NCBI GenBank assembly: GCA_003342895.1
Contig: PTFA01000010.1
Location: 10,489,984 to 10,553,983, forward strand
Direction: 5' to 3'
Source: Casuarius casuarius
Lineage: Eukaryota; Chordata; Aves; Casuariiformes; Casuariidae
DNA: 64,000 bases
The notes under the pieces are model-generated. The model searched no databases. It saw only the letters and a list, made by a program, of their open reading frames with translations, and was not told the origin of the DNA. The stretch's first letter is position 1, and every line of letters starts with the position of its first letter. A program made the translations under genes and the position numbers. Shown here in pieces: positions 1 through 11,178 of the stretch.

Positions 1-38
1 AAGTGATGGCACTGGTGTGTATAATGCCAGGATAAAAA

Positions 39-192
39 CAGAAAAAAAAAACCCCTTCTTTTATAAAATTTAAGCAATTTCAGAAACATTCTTGTTCACT
101 GCCCATTTTAAAACAACCTTTTTTTTTTTTCTAATTCACTGAGTTTTTCAGAAAAGTGCTGAGTTCAGTGAAAGGAGGAGACAGGTTTTCCC
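39..192. repeat. Direct repeat, copy A of a local duplication
   Basis: This segment matches 1297-1443 in the same orientation at roughly 85% by eye. Shared blocks include an A-run, a TTTTATAAAATTTAA block, TTTCAGAAACAT, a T-run, and an almost unchanged stretch around CACTGAGTTTTTCAGAAAAG followed by TGCTGAGTTCAGTGAAAGG. The main differences are single bases, homopolymer length and a five-base insertion after the T-run. The ends are soft, and similarity fades after TTCCC. It could be a local segmental duplication or two insertions of a dispersed family that I do not recognise. Confidence 0.8.
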
Positions 193-1296
193 ACCTGGTA
201 TTAAAAGTGTCATTGTCACCACAAGGAACATGTCACAAACACATCAGAGCTTGAACAGAAATATTCACTGGCTGAAGTTAAACATTAGACTTGACCGTTG
301 TCAGAAAATATGTTTTTAAAATGTATTTCTTTCTGTGTACACTAAATGCTGGTTAGCGTTTGAAGTTCTATGAAATAACAGTGTTTAACTATTTCAGGTT
401 AAACATTTTTTTTCCTCAAGTCCAGAAAAATTTACAATACAGCAAAATTCTGGAAACAGATCTCTAAACACTTGGAGCGGCAGTGGGAGGAGAAAAAAAT
501 TTCTTTAGATTTAGTCAAGGCTGTAGGACGGGATTTTGAGGGATTTTTTGTTAGTTTCTCTGATTCCCAGTGTGTTTTCTATCAGGATGGTAAGTATTGC
601 CTTCCTTCCCACTGCAGCCATCAGAGCAGTGGAGAACTGAAGCAAAACTTTCAGCGACATCAGTGAGGCCACATTTTGTCTCAAGGTCATATTAAAGCAA
701 CATGTGAACTTGCCCAGTCACTTACTGCGTTTGAAACATTTCAGCTGATTGAACTTGGAGGCATTAGAGTGCAAGGAAACATAGGTACTAACTGCTACTG
801 GAAACTTAAAAAAAAAAAAAAAGACATCAGTTATTGTCTTTTGCAAAGGCAAAGTGTTGGTCAAAGCATAAGCTGTATTCCCAGCAGGATCTCTGAAGCT
901 GACACAAAGCATTTCTAGGAATTATGCATGTTTCTTCTGATGGCAGTTCAACGCATTTCTCTCTTTCTCCCACCTGCCCAAACCTTTAGCTTCAGTTCGA
1001 GAGAGTAGCTGAGAAAAGCCACTGACATCCTTCCCCGGACATATGAATGTAAAAAAACCCGAGGCCCGATTTTATCTGTATTTGTGCCGAGGCTGATGGG
1101 TGGTGAAGGCTGGAAACCCTCCTCCCTGTCCTGTGACAGGACCTCACAGTTAAGCTGCTGTTTTCACCATTTTATGCTGCCATGGTGCCCCCAAATCCAC
1201 TGCACAGAGCACAGAGAAATAGATAGTGAAACTCAGTCTGCACCAGGAACCACTTGCAAACTGGTTGAGCAGATAAACATGAGGGGGAAGGTAATA
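193..1296. other. Noncoding spacer between the two repeat copies
   Basis: No gene was recognised here. The stretch holds an A15 run at about 808-822. The open frames are short (80 codons or fewer), overlap on opposite strands and include homopolymer-coded residues. A few CpGs at 1033-1090 do not amount to an island. Confidence 0.6.
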
Positions 1297-1443
1297 CAGA
1301 AAAAAAAAAATCTCCTTTTATAAAATTTAAACAGTTTCAGAAACATGCTTGTTCCTTGCCTATTTTTAAAACAATCTTTTTTTTTTTTCACTGAGTTTTT
1401 CAGAAAAGTGCTGAGTTCAGTGAAAGGGGTGAACCATCTTCCC
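1297..1443. repeat. Direct repeat, copy B of a local duplication
   Basis: This is the second copy of the 39-192 segment, about 1.26 kb downstream in the same orientation. It keeps the A-run at its start, the central T-run, and the block reading CACTGAGTTTTTCAGAAAAG. It lacks the five bases found after the T-run in copy A. Neither copy has target-site duplications or terminal repeats that I could identify, so no transposition mechanism can be named. Confidence 0.8.
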
Positions 1444-3110
1444 GGTTGCTCTTGCACTTCTTAGGGGCACCAGGCCTCCTTTCTCCTCGCCCTGTGATGC
1501 TTTTCATATGCCACACACTGGCACTTTGAACACTGTGGTGTTACCTTGCATGCACGTTGCTGTAATTGTGGGGGGAATTCAGATTCCCAGTTTTGCCTCC
1601 TTTCCTTGTTCATGACTCCAAGCCAACTGCTGCTGGTGAGGGCACTCCTTGCTGCACTAAGACAACTTGCAGATATCTGTACCTCCATCTCTACTCAAGT
1701 CTCATTTTACAACATATAAGTTCTACCTTCCCCCTTTCTCTCATTTTCTTTTCTGTTATTATTCAGCTTTCTGCCTTGTACATATCTGAGTAAGTCTGGT
1801 AGTACTTGTGTTATTCTCTTGTATTTTCTATTTACAATCTATGTACAGTTTAACTCCTATTATGTCTATTTTGTTCCTATATAAAGCAAAGTTTATTGTT
1901 GGGATGGATCCAAAACTGGAAGGAAAATGTCATCAGGTTTTTTCTCCCCATCAAAATTTGAAGTTTCACATTCAGCTCTCTGAGTGGGTGAGAGTTTGGC
2001 TATTTTCAGAAACGTTTTAGTCAAAACCTCCAACTCTGTTATTCAACAAAATCTGAAATCATGCTGAAAGTTTTCACTGAAGCTTTGAATTCCAGCCAGC
2101 TCTGCTCTATTGCTGCAATTCTAAAATAATGTACATTTCCCAATATAGCTGTCAGTTTTGGGGAAAACAGTCCATTCACTTTAAAAGGATTGCCTGTCCT
2201 GCAGAGTTCATTCTATGTGATAACAGTAAGATCTCTAAAAGAAATCAGAAAGACACCCCAATTGCAAGAGAACCAAATTTTGAAGGGAATTTCAAGACTG
2301 CTAAATTCTGTGAAAAGGTAGAGAAAGGCTCTTTACAAGCAATGTGTATGTTGTTTCCTGTGTTAGATATACATTTAGCACAGGAAGAACATTTTGAAAT
2401 AGAATCATTAACACTGAAAAGATGAGGCAGAACTTTTCAGGATGCAACAACAGCAAAATATTGCAAAAGATGAGAGGTTTTACAGCCTGAATCATGGATA
2501 AAGCTTATTTTTCTGCTCTGTTCATAATCTTGCTTTTTTACGAGTGGCTGAGGTATCTCGGAGATGGCCTGGGAAGACATCTACCAGCATGTGGCAGCAT
2601 CATTGAGGATATACCCCAGGAGGCCCAGAATGGTTTTATTTTAAACACAGTTTTAAACCCCCAGCCTCACACCTCCTGCAGCCTGTGTTGCCACTCTCAC
2701 TTCTAGGGTTCAGAACTGGCTGTCTCACCTTGTGAACACATGAAACGATATTGCTTGTAGATACAAACATGCAGGCATTGTACCTTAAATCAGATCGTAA
2801 CAGTTCGAGGTGTGACAGCAGCTAAGCATTATAGTAAGGCATGACATCTTCACTGCTTTTCCTCTCTGTGTAAAAGGCATGCAGATGTGTGTGTGTGTGA
2901 TACTGCTTGCGGGCATAATGCTGAGGAGAACTAACTGCTGCAGCAGTGAATAAACTGACTTAGCGTTTAAGCATCCACTGAATTTCATGAGCATCTTTAA
3001 CTACCATTATTTTCTTTTGAGCACTCTGCCAAACTGGGGGATTCAAATCATGCCACTGAAGTTTCCAAAAGATAGAGAGTAAAAGCACTTAGCCTGCAGT
3101 CCTAGCAAAC

Positions 3111-3160
3111 CCACTACTGCCACAGAACAAGTTAATGAGAGAGACTCCAGGCTGATCATA
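3111..3160. repeat. Degenerate direct repeat, first copy
   Basis: Aligned without gaps to 3579-3628, 37 of 50 positions agree. The best kept parts are CCACTACT at the start, CCACA.AAC.AGTTA in the middle and GCTGATCA at the end. Similarity does not extend clearly beyond this core. Either an old tandem-like duplication or two pieces of the same ancient repeat would explain it. Confidence 0.5.
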
Positions 3161-3578
3161 TTCCTTGCCGTGCAGAGCTCTGGCCACGCACAGCAATATC
3201 CCAGCTCTGCATTCTCCATGTGGCTTTTGGAGCAGCTTCTCAGAACAATGGGGACTCTATTCCCTCTCTCCCAGGCATAAAAATTGAAGCTTGCTGAAGC
3301 CGTAAACAACTCAAGCCAAGATTCAACACAACTCAAATAGTGCTAAACCCCACAAAAAGCATCCAGGTTTCTATCCTTAGAACCATGCCCTACGGCCTCA
3401 GATACATGCCACTTTGTGACTACTAACCTCATCTCCACCTGTATACCTGTTTGTGTGTTCCTTGTCTGTATTGCAGATAGGGAAACACATTGGCATCTCA
3501 CCTCAGTACAGCTTGCAAGAATTTCCAGCAAAGCTGTCAACACATTCCCAGCCAAATGAAAGGACAGCAGAATTTCTG

Positions 3579-3628
3579 CCACTACTACCACAAAACGAGT
3601 TACTAGGGCAGACCCAGTGCTGATCACA
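3579..3628. repeat. Degenerate direct repeat, second copy
   Basis: Partner of 3111-3160, in the same orientation and about 470 bases downstream. The conserved ends (CCACTACT and GCTGATCA) flank a less similar centre. I do not recognise the family. Confidence 0.5.
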
Positions 3629-6164
3629 GAGCTTTGCCAGTTCATACCAGCCTTGATCTGACTGACTGAGCTTACCTCGAAATCAAAAAACAAAGTCATT
3701 TGCACAAATCAACAGAGGTGTCAGGAGGAAAAATTTCAGATGAGGTAGAAACAGTCCTAGGCCATTTCAGATTCCAGTTCCTACACAGAAGCCATTAACC
3801 AGCAAATGCAGGTTATATTTCTGATCTTGACAATTTCTGTCCCAAATCAGCACTCCAACTAACTGCATGGTCTCCCCTGTGACAGCTGGAAAAATAGTCT
3901 TTTCCCTAGATAATGTCTGAGTGTCAGGTTCAGGGAGCCTGTGAAGATTTGGTGGCCATGCCTTTTCCTCTGACTGAGATTAGCTACCATCTGGTAATGC
4001 CTCAAAGAAGAACCTGTCCCCATTGTCACTTCCTTTGTCTAATGGCCTGTAACATCTGACCTCTGCTTCGCAGGTCACAGCCTTCACCTCATTTCTTTCC
4101 AATAGGAATAATGACAGCAGGGTTAAGTTCATATGATACTTCTGGTAAGTGCTACTTGTGAGCACTGGGCTTTCGCAGCACTCTTCCTTTCTTTGATGCT
4201 AGCGTTTCTGTTTTGACCTTCTTGCAACATTAAATCGGTCTGCCCTGTCTGCCACCAGTCTGGCTCTCTGGGTTGCAGGGATCTGCTCTTCTATTTCTCT
4301 CTCCTTACTCATGGTCTACGAAAACCCTGAGCTGAAGGTGTGTACTGGTTGTCTTTTTGCAAGGTTTTTTCTTTTTCTTTAATCACTACTTTAAATTCTC
4401 TCCCTGTGTTCTACCTTCAGTACTATAGCTCTCATTCCTTATGTAACTGATGTACTAAAGACCCACTGACCATCAGAGCAAGAGATAGCCTCTGCCCCAA
4501 AGGACATATTTTTTACTTCTGTTTCTCAAAGGAGTGAATTTAGTGGCAAGACGCCCATCAAATACTGTGAGAACAAGATTTCACGTTAAGCGACTCACAT
4601 GTATTCGTGGCAGAACATTCTGGCAACATTAAGTATGGAGCCTCAAATTCCTGAATGCCAGTCCCGGCTCGTAACAATGCAAGTGCATCCCTCCTTATAT
4701 GGGCTGTGCACCAGTGTCCCTGAAGACAAAAGCACTTCACTTCAGAGAGAGCAGGACTCAGCCCACCATGATCTTCCAGTGTCATTTGTTCTACCACTGT
4801 GCAGAGCATTCCTGCTCTCATTCCACAGACAGGGAGAAAGGAGATAGAAAAAAGCTTGGCTGGTGACAGCCTTGGAAACAAACTTCTACTAGCCACACAA
4901 GAGGTATAGACATGGGAGTAGAAATACAGACTCTTCTTGCTTGAACCTACCAGTTCCTGAGCTTGGGGGAAAACTTTCCCTGTACCAAGATAGGATTTTA
5001 CTTTCCCTGGCTATTCAGGCATGGATTTTTGAAGAACTCTAGCAGATTCTGGTGCTCAGGTCCTCCTGGAAATCAGTTCAGGCCAAGCATCTAATTCCTC
5101 TTTGGTCCCTTAACTGCCATGAGAGTGGCAAGAAAAGGTGCTGAAGGCACTGGCATGTTGATGACATACTTGCCAGGATCCTGGGAACCAGACTGCAGGA
5201 GAGCCACAGCCATCATGGCCATTAACTGGGATCACAGAGCACGAGCAAAGTGCATGGCTGTCCTGCAGTCAGGCTGTAATTATGCAGGCATGGCTGAGCA
5301 GTCTGAAGCTCTAGCTCTAGGAGGAAACAAGATGGGAGAAGTGAGAGCACTTCTCCCGAGTTCAGTTTGGGAGGAAGCTGCAGGTCCTGGCCTGCCTCAG
5401 CCTGCAATGGAGCATGGGGACCTCAGGAATCCAGAACCTCTGGTGGCTGAACTCATCCCAGGGCACCTTGTCCCCTGGCTCTCCAAAGCTGTCATGCTGC
5501 TTTTGGTCACGTGCAAATTTTGGCATGCAGTTCCTCATCAGGAAGGCTGGAAATTTCTGGGTCACAATTCACCGCAGACATATATGCATGTATGAGGAGT
5601 ATGGATAGATAGTGACTTAAGTGTGATCAGGGCTGAATCAGTTGCAATTTCCTTTCTAGGCGCTGTTCAGCATTCTGCAGCTCTGACAGTTCAGACAGAG
5701 CTATGTAAGTGTCATACAGGGGTGAAGCACGAAATAAGGTGTTCTCACCGCTGTTACGGTCTCTTAGTGGGTATTTTTCATTTCTTTCACTTCTCTCTTA
5801 TTGCTAGGAATGGGGTTGAAATGTCACTCTCCTTCCGTTGGTCACAAAGGAAATCCATTTCAGGCAACCTTTCTTACAGTAACTGCAAATATTTTCCAAA
5901 TGAGTTACTGAAGAGGTTTTTTAAATTTTTGAAAGCTTCAAAATGAAATTATTAGCAATAATTTAAATAGTGTTTTGACATTAAAATAGCTCAAGTAAAA
6001 TTTTCAGAGAAAAAAAAAGTCAATTCTTGACATTCCAAATTGAGGTCAATATTTTTAAATAAGCCCAGCGGTACTTATCTCTCTCCAGCAGCTAAGGAGT
6101 TTAGCCAGGAGCTAAACTTTTTTGAGGACCTAGACACCCAGCTGGGTGCCAAAGCAGGAGAAGG

Positions 6165-6365
6165 ATCTGTCCGACAGGCAGCTCCCTGGGAAATCGGGCT
6201 CCCCCGTTCCCAGGACCCGGGAGGATCCGGACCTTCAACGTGCCAAGCCGGCCTGTAGGGCTCTGGACCGCCTGCAGAGGGCACGCTCGGCCCGGGATTG
6301 AGGCTCTTTAAACCCTCTGTCGCTTCTGTCTCGTCATGAAACGCGCTTTTTTCCCGCTGAGGTGA
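6165..6365 (+). promoter_or_regulatory. Small CpG island with a splice-donor-like end
   Basis: About 16 CpG dinucleotides fall within 6171-6357, in a window where most stretches of this size have one or none. The block is locally GC-rich, with CCCGGGAGGATCCGG at about 6217-6231 and CTCGGCCCGGG at about 6286-6296. A TTTAAA box lies at 6308-6313, an ATG at 6336 begins a short open frame, and CTGAG followed by GTGAGT at 6362-6367 fits a 5' splice site. Together these suggest a plus-strand CpG promoter with a short first exon, perhaps of a lncRNA or a gene whose other exons lie elsewhere. No downstream exon was identified, so transcription is inference. Confidence 0.5.
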
Positions 6366-7260
6366 GTTTTAGGAGTCTAGAATTTTCATCAACATCTCTG
6401 TTCGTTATTCCTAGCAAAAGCACTGAGTTATTTAGCAGTGTCAGGCCAGTGTGCCAGCTTCCAGATGGAGATAGATATCACCCTTTAAATTATAGCCAGG
6501 GATCCAGCAATTTCAAGTATGAGGTCAATCTGCTCTTTTTCCTTGGGTATGTAATGGGAGGTCTCAACAAAAAAAGAGAATGAAATTATCCTGTCTGAAT
6601 CTTACTCCTAACACAGTAGAGCCCTGACTTCAGCTGTAGCAACAAAAAAATAATGATGAGGAAGACCGTGAGACTGAGACTTTTTAAAGAGACAGGGTTT
6701 CTGTGTTCTCTTTTACATCTCCTCTTTCACTCCTTCCTTCTCTGCTCTCATGTACCTGCTCAGATCTGAGCTGCTGAGACTGATTCCTTTCTGCAGCTGA
6801 CCTCCCTTTACACTGCTCTAGCAGAAGGCCGCACCATAAAGCAGCTTACCTTCCCTGAAGAGCTCCTTTTACTGCCAGAGGGACTCGGGGGAACTTGGAC
6901 AGAGACTGAGGCCCAGTGCTGTATGACTGTTTTAGTCCGATGTCTCAGGGTATTCACTGGCATTTTGTATAGGATGCCCCAGACTTGCAGAGCTGCTAGG
7001 ACTGAGTGTGAGTAACACAAGGCATGCAAAGATTTACTTGTCATTCCGGTTAAGGAATGCCTGCTTAAGAATACTTATATATGTTTTACACATCATCCCT
7101 TTTTGCCAGTTTGGATAATGAGACATTTGCTCTGTACTTCCAAAAACCTGGAAGACCTAAGGGAAAATATTTCAGGACATTTCTCTCTGGATTTGGCATT
7201 TACTGTAGCATTCAGAAGTTAAGCACACAGCTAATAAAAGAATGTGCAGTGATTCATTTT
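6366..7260. other. Sequence downstream of the CpG island, no recognised feature
   Basis: If the donor at 6362 is used, this stretch is intronic. Frames of 60-78 codons occur on both strands but carry no signature. No interspersed repeat was recognised. Confidence 0.5.
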
Positions 7261-7860
7261 TAATGATCGTTTCCTGGGTGTGGTAAGTGGTTTTGTCCCT
7301 TTAAATTCTTATGCAAATAAAATCCAGCTAATCTTCTTAAATAGGTAGCTATAGCTGTGTCAGCCTATTCTGAGCTGGCAGGAGAGTTGCATAATACTTG
7401 GAATTCTCTAAATTGTTCGTGTCAGTGGGATATCAACAATCGGCACAATAATAATGATAATGGGCATGTGTTTGCTTGCAAAGAAATTATTGCATAACTA
7501 AGGGCCTCATTAAGGGTTTTCAATATCTCAGAAGAATGCCCCCTAACTTTCTGATTGTTTTCCTGCTGTTAGTACCACCATCACACAAGCCACTCCCTAA
7601 CGGACTTCTAACAAGCATGTTGTTTTAATCGCTCAGTAGTTAGGAAATTCAGATGCAGAAACATATTTGAAATGAATTAACAGTGCAATTATGCCTGGAG
7701 TGCTTTTATTAACAAAGAAGAGTGCCTCCTTGTGAAACTGCCATCTCGCCAAAGTAATGCTGTCTCATTCCAGCTTGCCTGGATCATGAAGCGATGACCT
7801 TAATGTGACTCCAGTCACCCTGCACAAGGGGTACAAGAACAATTATTGTTAAAGGTAACC
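7261..7860. promoter_or_regulatory. Candidate conserved regulatory element (enhancer-like)
   Basis: The block is repeat-free and has no long open frame. It has the mixed AT-rich texture typical of vertebrate conserved noncoding elements. It contains a perfect octamer ATGCAAAT at 7311-7318, several TAAT homeodomain cores, an ATAATAATGATAATG run near 7447-7461, and a perfect 13-base palindrome AACAATTATTGTT at 7838-7850 that fits paired SOX sites facing each other. These motifs are seen directly. Enhancer function and evolutionary conservation are inference, because no alignment could be made. Confidence 0.4.
7838..7850. promoter_or_regulatory. Perfect SOX-like palindrome
   Basis: AACAAT, a single T, then ATTGTT forms an exact inverted repeat. 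Each arm fits the A/T-A/T-C-A-A-A/T-G type core bound by SOX HMG-box proteins, and a head-to-head pair is a known arrangement for dimeric SOX binding. A 13-base palindrome can also arise by chance in AT-rich DNA, so its position at the edge of an enhancer-like block is the main reason to list it. Confidence 0.35.
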
Positions 7861-8399
7861 TTCCTAGTAATTTTTACAAGACCCTGCTAAAAAAGTGAAC
7901 AGTACCAACTCAGCCCCACCCCAGTGACACAAGAAACCAAATGACAGCTGGCTGGCACTCAGACAAGATCACCTATATCAGCAGGTCCAGGGCATCACAG
8001 TCACAAGCATCCTGTAAGCTGAAAAATTCCATGGAGTATCCATTCCCTGTCCCTGCTCCCCCCAGAATATGCCACAAACGTCTCATCATCCAAAATAATC
8101 TGAAAACCTTCACCGCCAAGCCTGCACTGTGCCAGAGGGAAATAACCAGAGAGATTTACAGCAGAATTTCTAAAACGCACAGCTATTGGGATTTATTAGG
8201 TGGCAGTGCCCAGATGACACCAAGACCATCAGAAGGATGCTGAAGGCTTTAAGGAGGCCTTGTACACTCCTGAGCCTGAAGTCTCTGCACACAGAGTGGC
8301 TGCATGATTATAGGAGGCAGGTCTAACCTTCAGGTTGGATCTACCTTTCCAGTTGTGGGCTCAAGGCCTGGGTCTTTGGCATGTCTTAAGATGGCACTA
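7861..8399. other. Noncoding stretch, no recognised feature
   Basis: A plus-strand frame of 100 codons at 7941-8243 has no domain or splice context. The last 150 bases may belong to the decayed CR1 that follows, but I could not align them. Confidence 0.5.
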
Positions 8400-8600
8400 G
8401 ATAATCGAGGAAGCCAACCACAACACACACTGCAAAGCAAGGAAAATAAAAACAACACAACTGTCCCTGCCAGTGTGACCTAGAGCAAAATTCCTTCCTG
8501 ACCCTAGATCTGGCAATTGGTTTAACCCAAGTATGTGAGCCACACCTGCCCACAGGTACTTGAGAAATTTTCCAGTACCACTACAAGCATAAGCATGCTT
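8400..8600 (-). mobile_element. CR1-type LINE 3' fragment, minus strand
   Basis: The core at 8455-8585 follows the pattern of inverted CR1 3' regions known from sauropsid genomes: CTGTCCCTGCCAGTGTGACC, then AATTCCTTCCTGACC, then a GATCTGGCAATTGGTTTAACCC block and GTATGTGAGC. Only the 3' part is present and it is strongly diverged, so it is a dead copy. The exact ends are uncertain, and the flanks to about 8390 and 8650 may belong to it. Confidence 0.6.
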
Positions 8601-10150
8601 GTCCAACCTCCTTTTTCTGGCTGGGGCTAATCCAGTGCTTCAAAAGTGAAACTAAACTCTACAATGCAGGCGACAAATAATAGCATGTGTGCAGAGGATT
8701 TCTTCCTAGTCTTCAGCCAGCCAGTGCAAGCCTGAAGCATGAATACACTGTGGCAAATGGCAACTGAGTCACCCTTAAACCCCTTTTTCCTCCTCCCCCT
8801 CACAAGCTTGAGAATACCAACAAATCAGTTCCCACATCCTCATGAACAGCAACTTCCCACCTGCAAATGCAAAGCTCAGGTTTGAAACAAAACTACCTGA
8901 GAGGAAATGTAAACTAGCAACTTGGAGAGACCCAAATGAGCCAGCACTAGGCTGTCAGTCCTAGTCTTGTAGCACCAAAACTACTTGCTCTGCCACCTTG
9001 TCCTCTATTGCAGACATCAGTGGTCACAGAGATAGCTACCTGGAGTCTCGCCCCCTTGTTACACTCCTCAGTCTTCTGATGAAACCAGTCACTGCCCTGG
9101 CTTCTGTGTTTCTGAGTCCTTCAGGTGGCTCAGGGCTGCTGTTCTTCCTGCTTGTGTGTCAGAAACAAGCATATTTCTTTTAAGATTTCTAGCTGCAGGC
9201 ATACACTAGAATGCTTCTTTAGTTATGGTTTTAAAGTCTCGCTTTTCCACTTTGAAATTGCTAGTCAGCCATAATGTAGGGGATCATCATCATCAGCTGC
9301 AACTGCCATCTTACACATATAATACTTTACCTTTGAGGGTTAGGCAGTGCATCCTTAGAATATAAGCAAGCAAAATGCTGTGGTGTGCCTCTGCTTTATC
9401 AATATCGTTGCAAGTGATTGCAGGTGGGGCCAGATCCTCTTCCCTTTAAAGTCAACAGCAAAACTGCCTTTTTCTTCACTTTTAAACAGGCGCCATGAAG
9501 TCCATGGAATGGAGGCTCTTAAAAGCCCAAGGAACATTTGGAACTGGTACTTCAGCTGCAGGATAAGTTAGCTGCTTCTGAAGGTTCTCTCAACTTTGGT
9601 TACCCTATTTCTGATGGTTATGCATAAATATCAGCCTACCTGAGTTTTTACCATATTCACTCTGTAATTGGAAGATAACTCTCTCTTTTCCCTTAAATTG
9701 AGATGGCTGTATAGACTTTAGTACAGAAGCATGCAGAGCAGACACATGCAATCACAGCATTTTGTGATATTTGGAAGCTCTATATTCCACACATTAAGAC
9801 TATAAAGATGTAATAAAAAAAAATCTGGCTGCTTATCTGTTTTTAAACTTTTATTCTGCCAGTCTAGGATAAGGTCAGGGCTGGGGACAGGAGCAAGGTG
9901 GGGGAAAGAATTGTGGTTAGGGAAAACTACTTCCAGAACTTCAGAAGTGAGACAAAATGAGTGTGTGTAATTCTCCTTAGGTTATCAGGGATCTGTACTG
10001 GTAATCCTGAATATACAAAAGAGACCAGATGGCCAGCATGCAGAAATTTGATCATAGTATTAATGAACCCATATTTTTAATATATCTTACAAACCAGATT
10101 CTGTGTTATAGCAACAAGCAGGAAAATCATAACCTAATAATCAGTACAAA
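8601..10150. other. Noncoding stretch with a short ancient-repeat piece
   Basis: At 9425-9475 the series GGGGCCAGATCCTC, TTAAAGTCAACAGCAAAACTG resembles an old sauropsid palindromic repeat whose consensus carries GCCAGAT and AAGTCAATGG motifs. This is a low-certainty match. Otherwise I see only short chance frames. Confidence 0.4.
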
Positions 10151-10159
10151 GGGGTTTGG

Positions 10160-10425
10160 AAAGCAGGCCCACACTAATGATTATGAGCTAGGTAGGAGAT
10201 GTTTGGATTCAATTCCCATCTTGGCCATTGATTTGCTGTGGGGACTGCGTCAAGTCCCTCACCCAGGCTTCAGCTTCCCTCCCACCTTTGATCTGGTTTT
10301 ATTTAGTCTGTAAGCCTGAGAACAGGCACTATGTCTTAACATGTGTTTTTTTCTGCGCCTGGTATGACAGAGTCTGATTTCACAAGGAGACTCTACATCC
10401 TGCTGAAAACATATACAAAAACTGC
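10160..10425 (+). mobile_element. MIR/core-SINE-like element, near full length
   Basis: The order of parts is that of a tRNA-derived core-SINE. A B-box-like GGATTCAATTCC lies at 10205-10216, followed by a core reading GATTTGCTGTGGGGACTGCGTCAAGTCCCTCACCC, in the place where MIR has a TGACCTTGGGCAAGTCACT stretch. Next comes GTCTGTAAGCC.GAGAACAGGCACTATGTC and a GCGCCTGGTATGACAGAGTC tail that matches the common sauropsid SINE tail. It is old and diverged, with no visible target-site duplication. RNA polymerase III promoter activity is unlikely at this age. This is the most complete SINE in the window. Confidence 0.7.
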
Positions 10426-11120
10426 ACTAAAAGAACATCGTTTACATTGTGATTACCTATAACACTGTGGTCTGGCCATAAAGAAAAAGTGGGCAAGCTC
10501 ATGCGCTTGGCAGAAAAAGGGGTAAACTCTGCCTCATCTAGAAACAAATGAGCTCTTTCCCTCCATTTCCCCTACTTCCCAAAGCACACAAAACACAGAA
10601 ACTCATGGTCTTGCAATTCCCAGGGGTGAAACCCACATTCTCCCTCCCTGCCCTCCCCATCTGTGGCCCTGATGAGGCTGAGATCCCAGTGTATATCTTG
10701 CTGTCAAATATTGCCCCCTATTTCGTGCCCACAAGCAAGTAAAATTAACGTTGTCTGGACAGTCAGAATCTGTCACTTCCTTACTTTCAGCACTTGGCAG
10801 TGCTACTTCAGTCAGACTGGTTTTGTAGGTAATTCCCTTGGAATCATTTAGAAGGAAAACCTTATAAATTCTGTTATGTCAGAATCCTACCTATCAGTCT
10901 TACCAGAGAAGAGATTTATACCCTGAATATCTAGGACTGCAGCACTGATTTCCTCAGCTCCTTCTGCAGGAACAACTATGTTCAGTATCAGCAGAAATAT
11001 GCTTCAATCCCAGAAGCATAGGAATGTTTTCTGTATACCATGTGTTGAGTCCAGCAGTAGGGCCAAGGTGGAAAATCGAGGCTATCTCTCCATGTAAGAA
11101 GGTATGGGATATTCCCAAAG

Positions 11121-11178
11121 GCATACTGCTCTGAAATGAAGGTGCATACTGCTCTGAAATGAAGGTTCATACTGCTCC
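11121..11178. repeat. 23-base tandem repeat, 2.5 copies
   Basis: The unit GCATACTGCTCTGAAATGAAGGT occupies 11121-11143 and is repeated without any change at 11144-11166. A partial third copy with one changed first base (TCATACTGCTC) follows at 11167-11177. Identity of the two full units points to a recent slippage or short duplication event. No larger minisatellite array surrounds it. Confidence 0.95.

Larger units (their letters stand above)
1444..6030. other. Noncoding AT-leaning region, no recognised gene
   Basis: The stretch at 1905-2110 has a pattern of AAAATTT, CAGAAACGTTTTAGTCAAAACC and GAAAGTTTTCACTGAAG that resembles a decayed sauropsid repeat, but I cannot name it. A short TG run lies at 2885-2902. 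The longest frame is 158 codons on the plus strand at 5119-5595; it overlaps open frames on the other strand and has no recognisable domain, so I treat it as chance. Confidence 0.55.

Noticed and set aside
5119..5595. 158-codon plus-strand open frame
   Set aside because: It overlaps open frames on both strands, has no recognisable domain, and has no splice or promoter context. Its open length is explained by locally lower AT content.
10205..10216. tRNA gene suggested by the B-box
   Set aside because: The B-box sits in a SINE. No acceptor stem or cloverleaf can be drawn around it.
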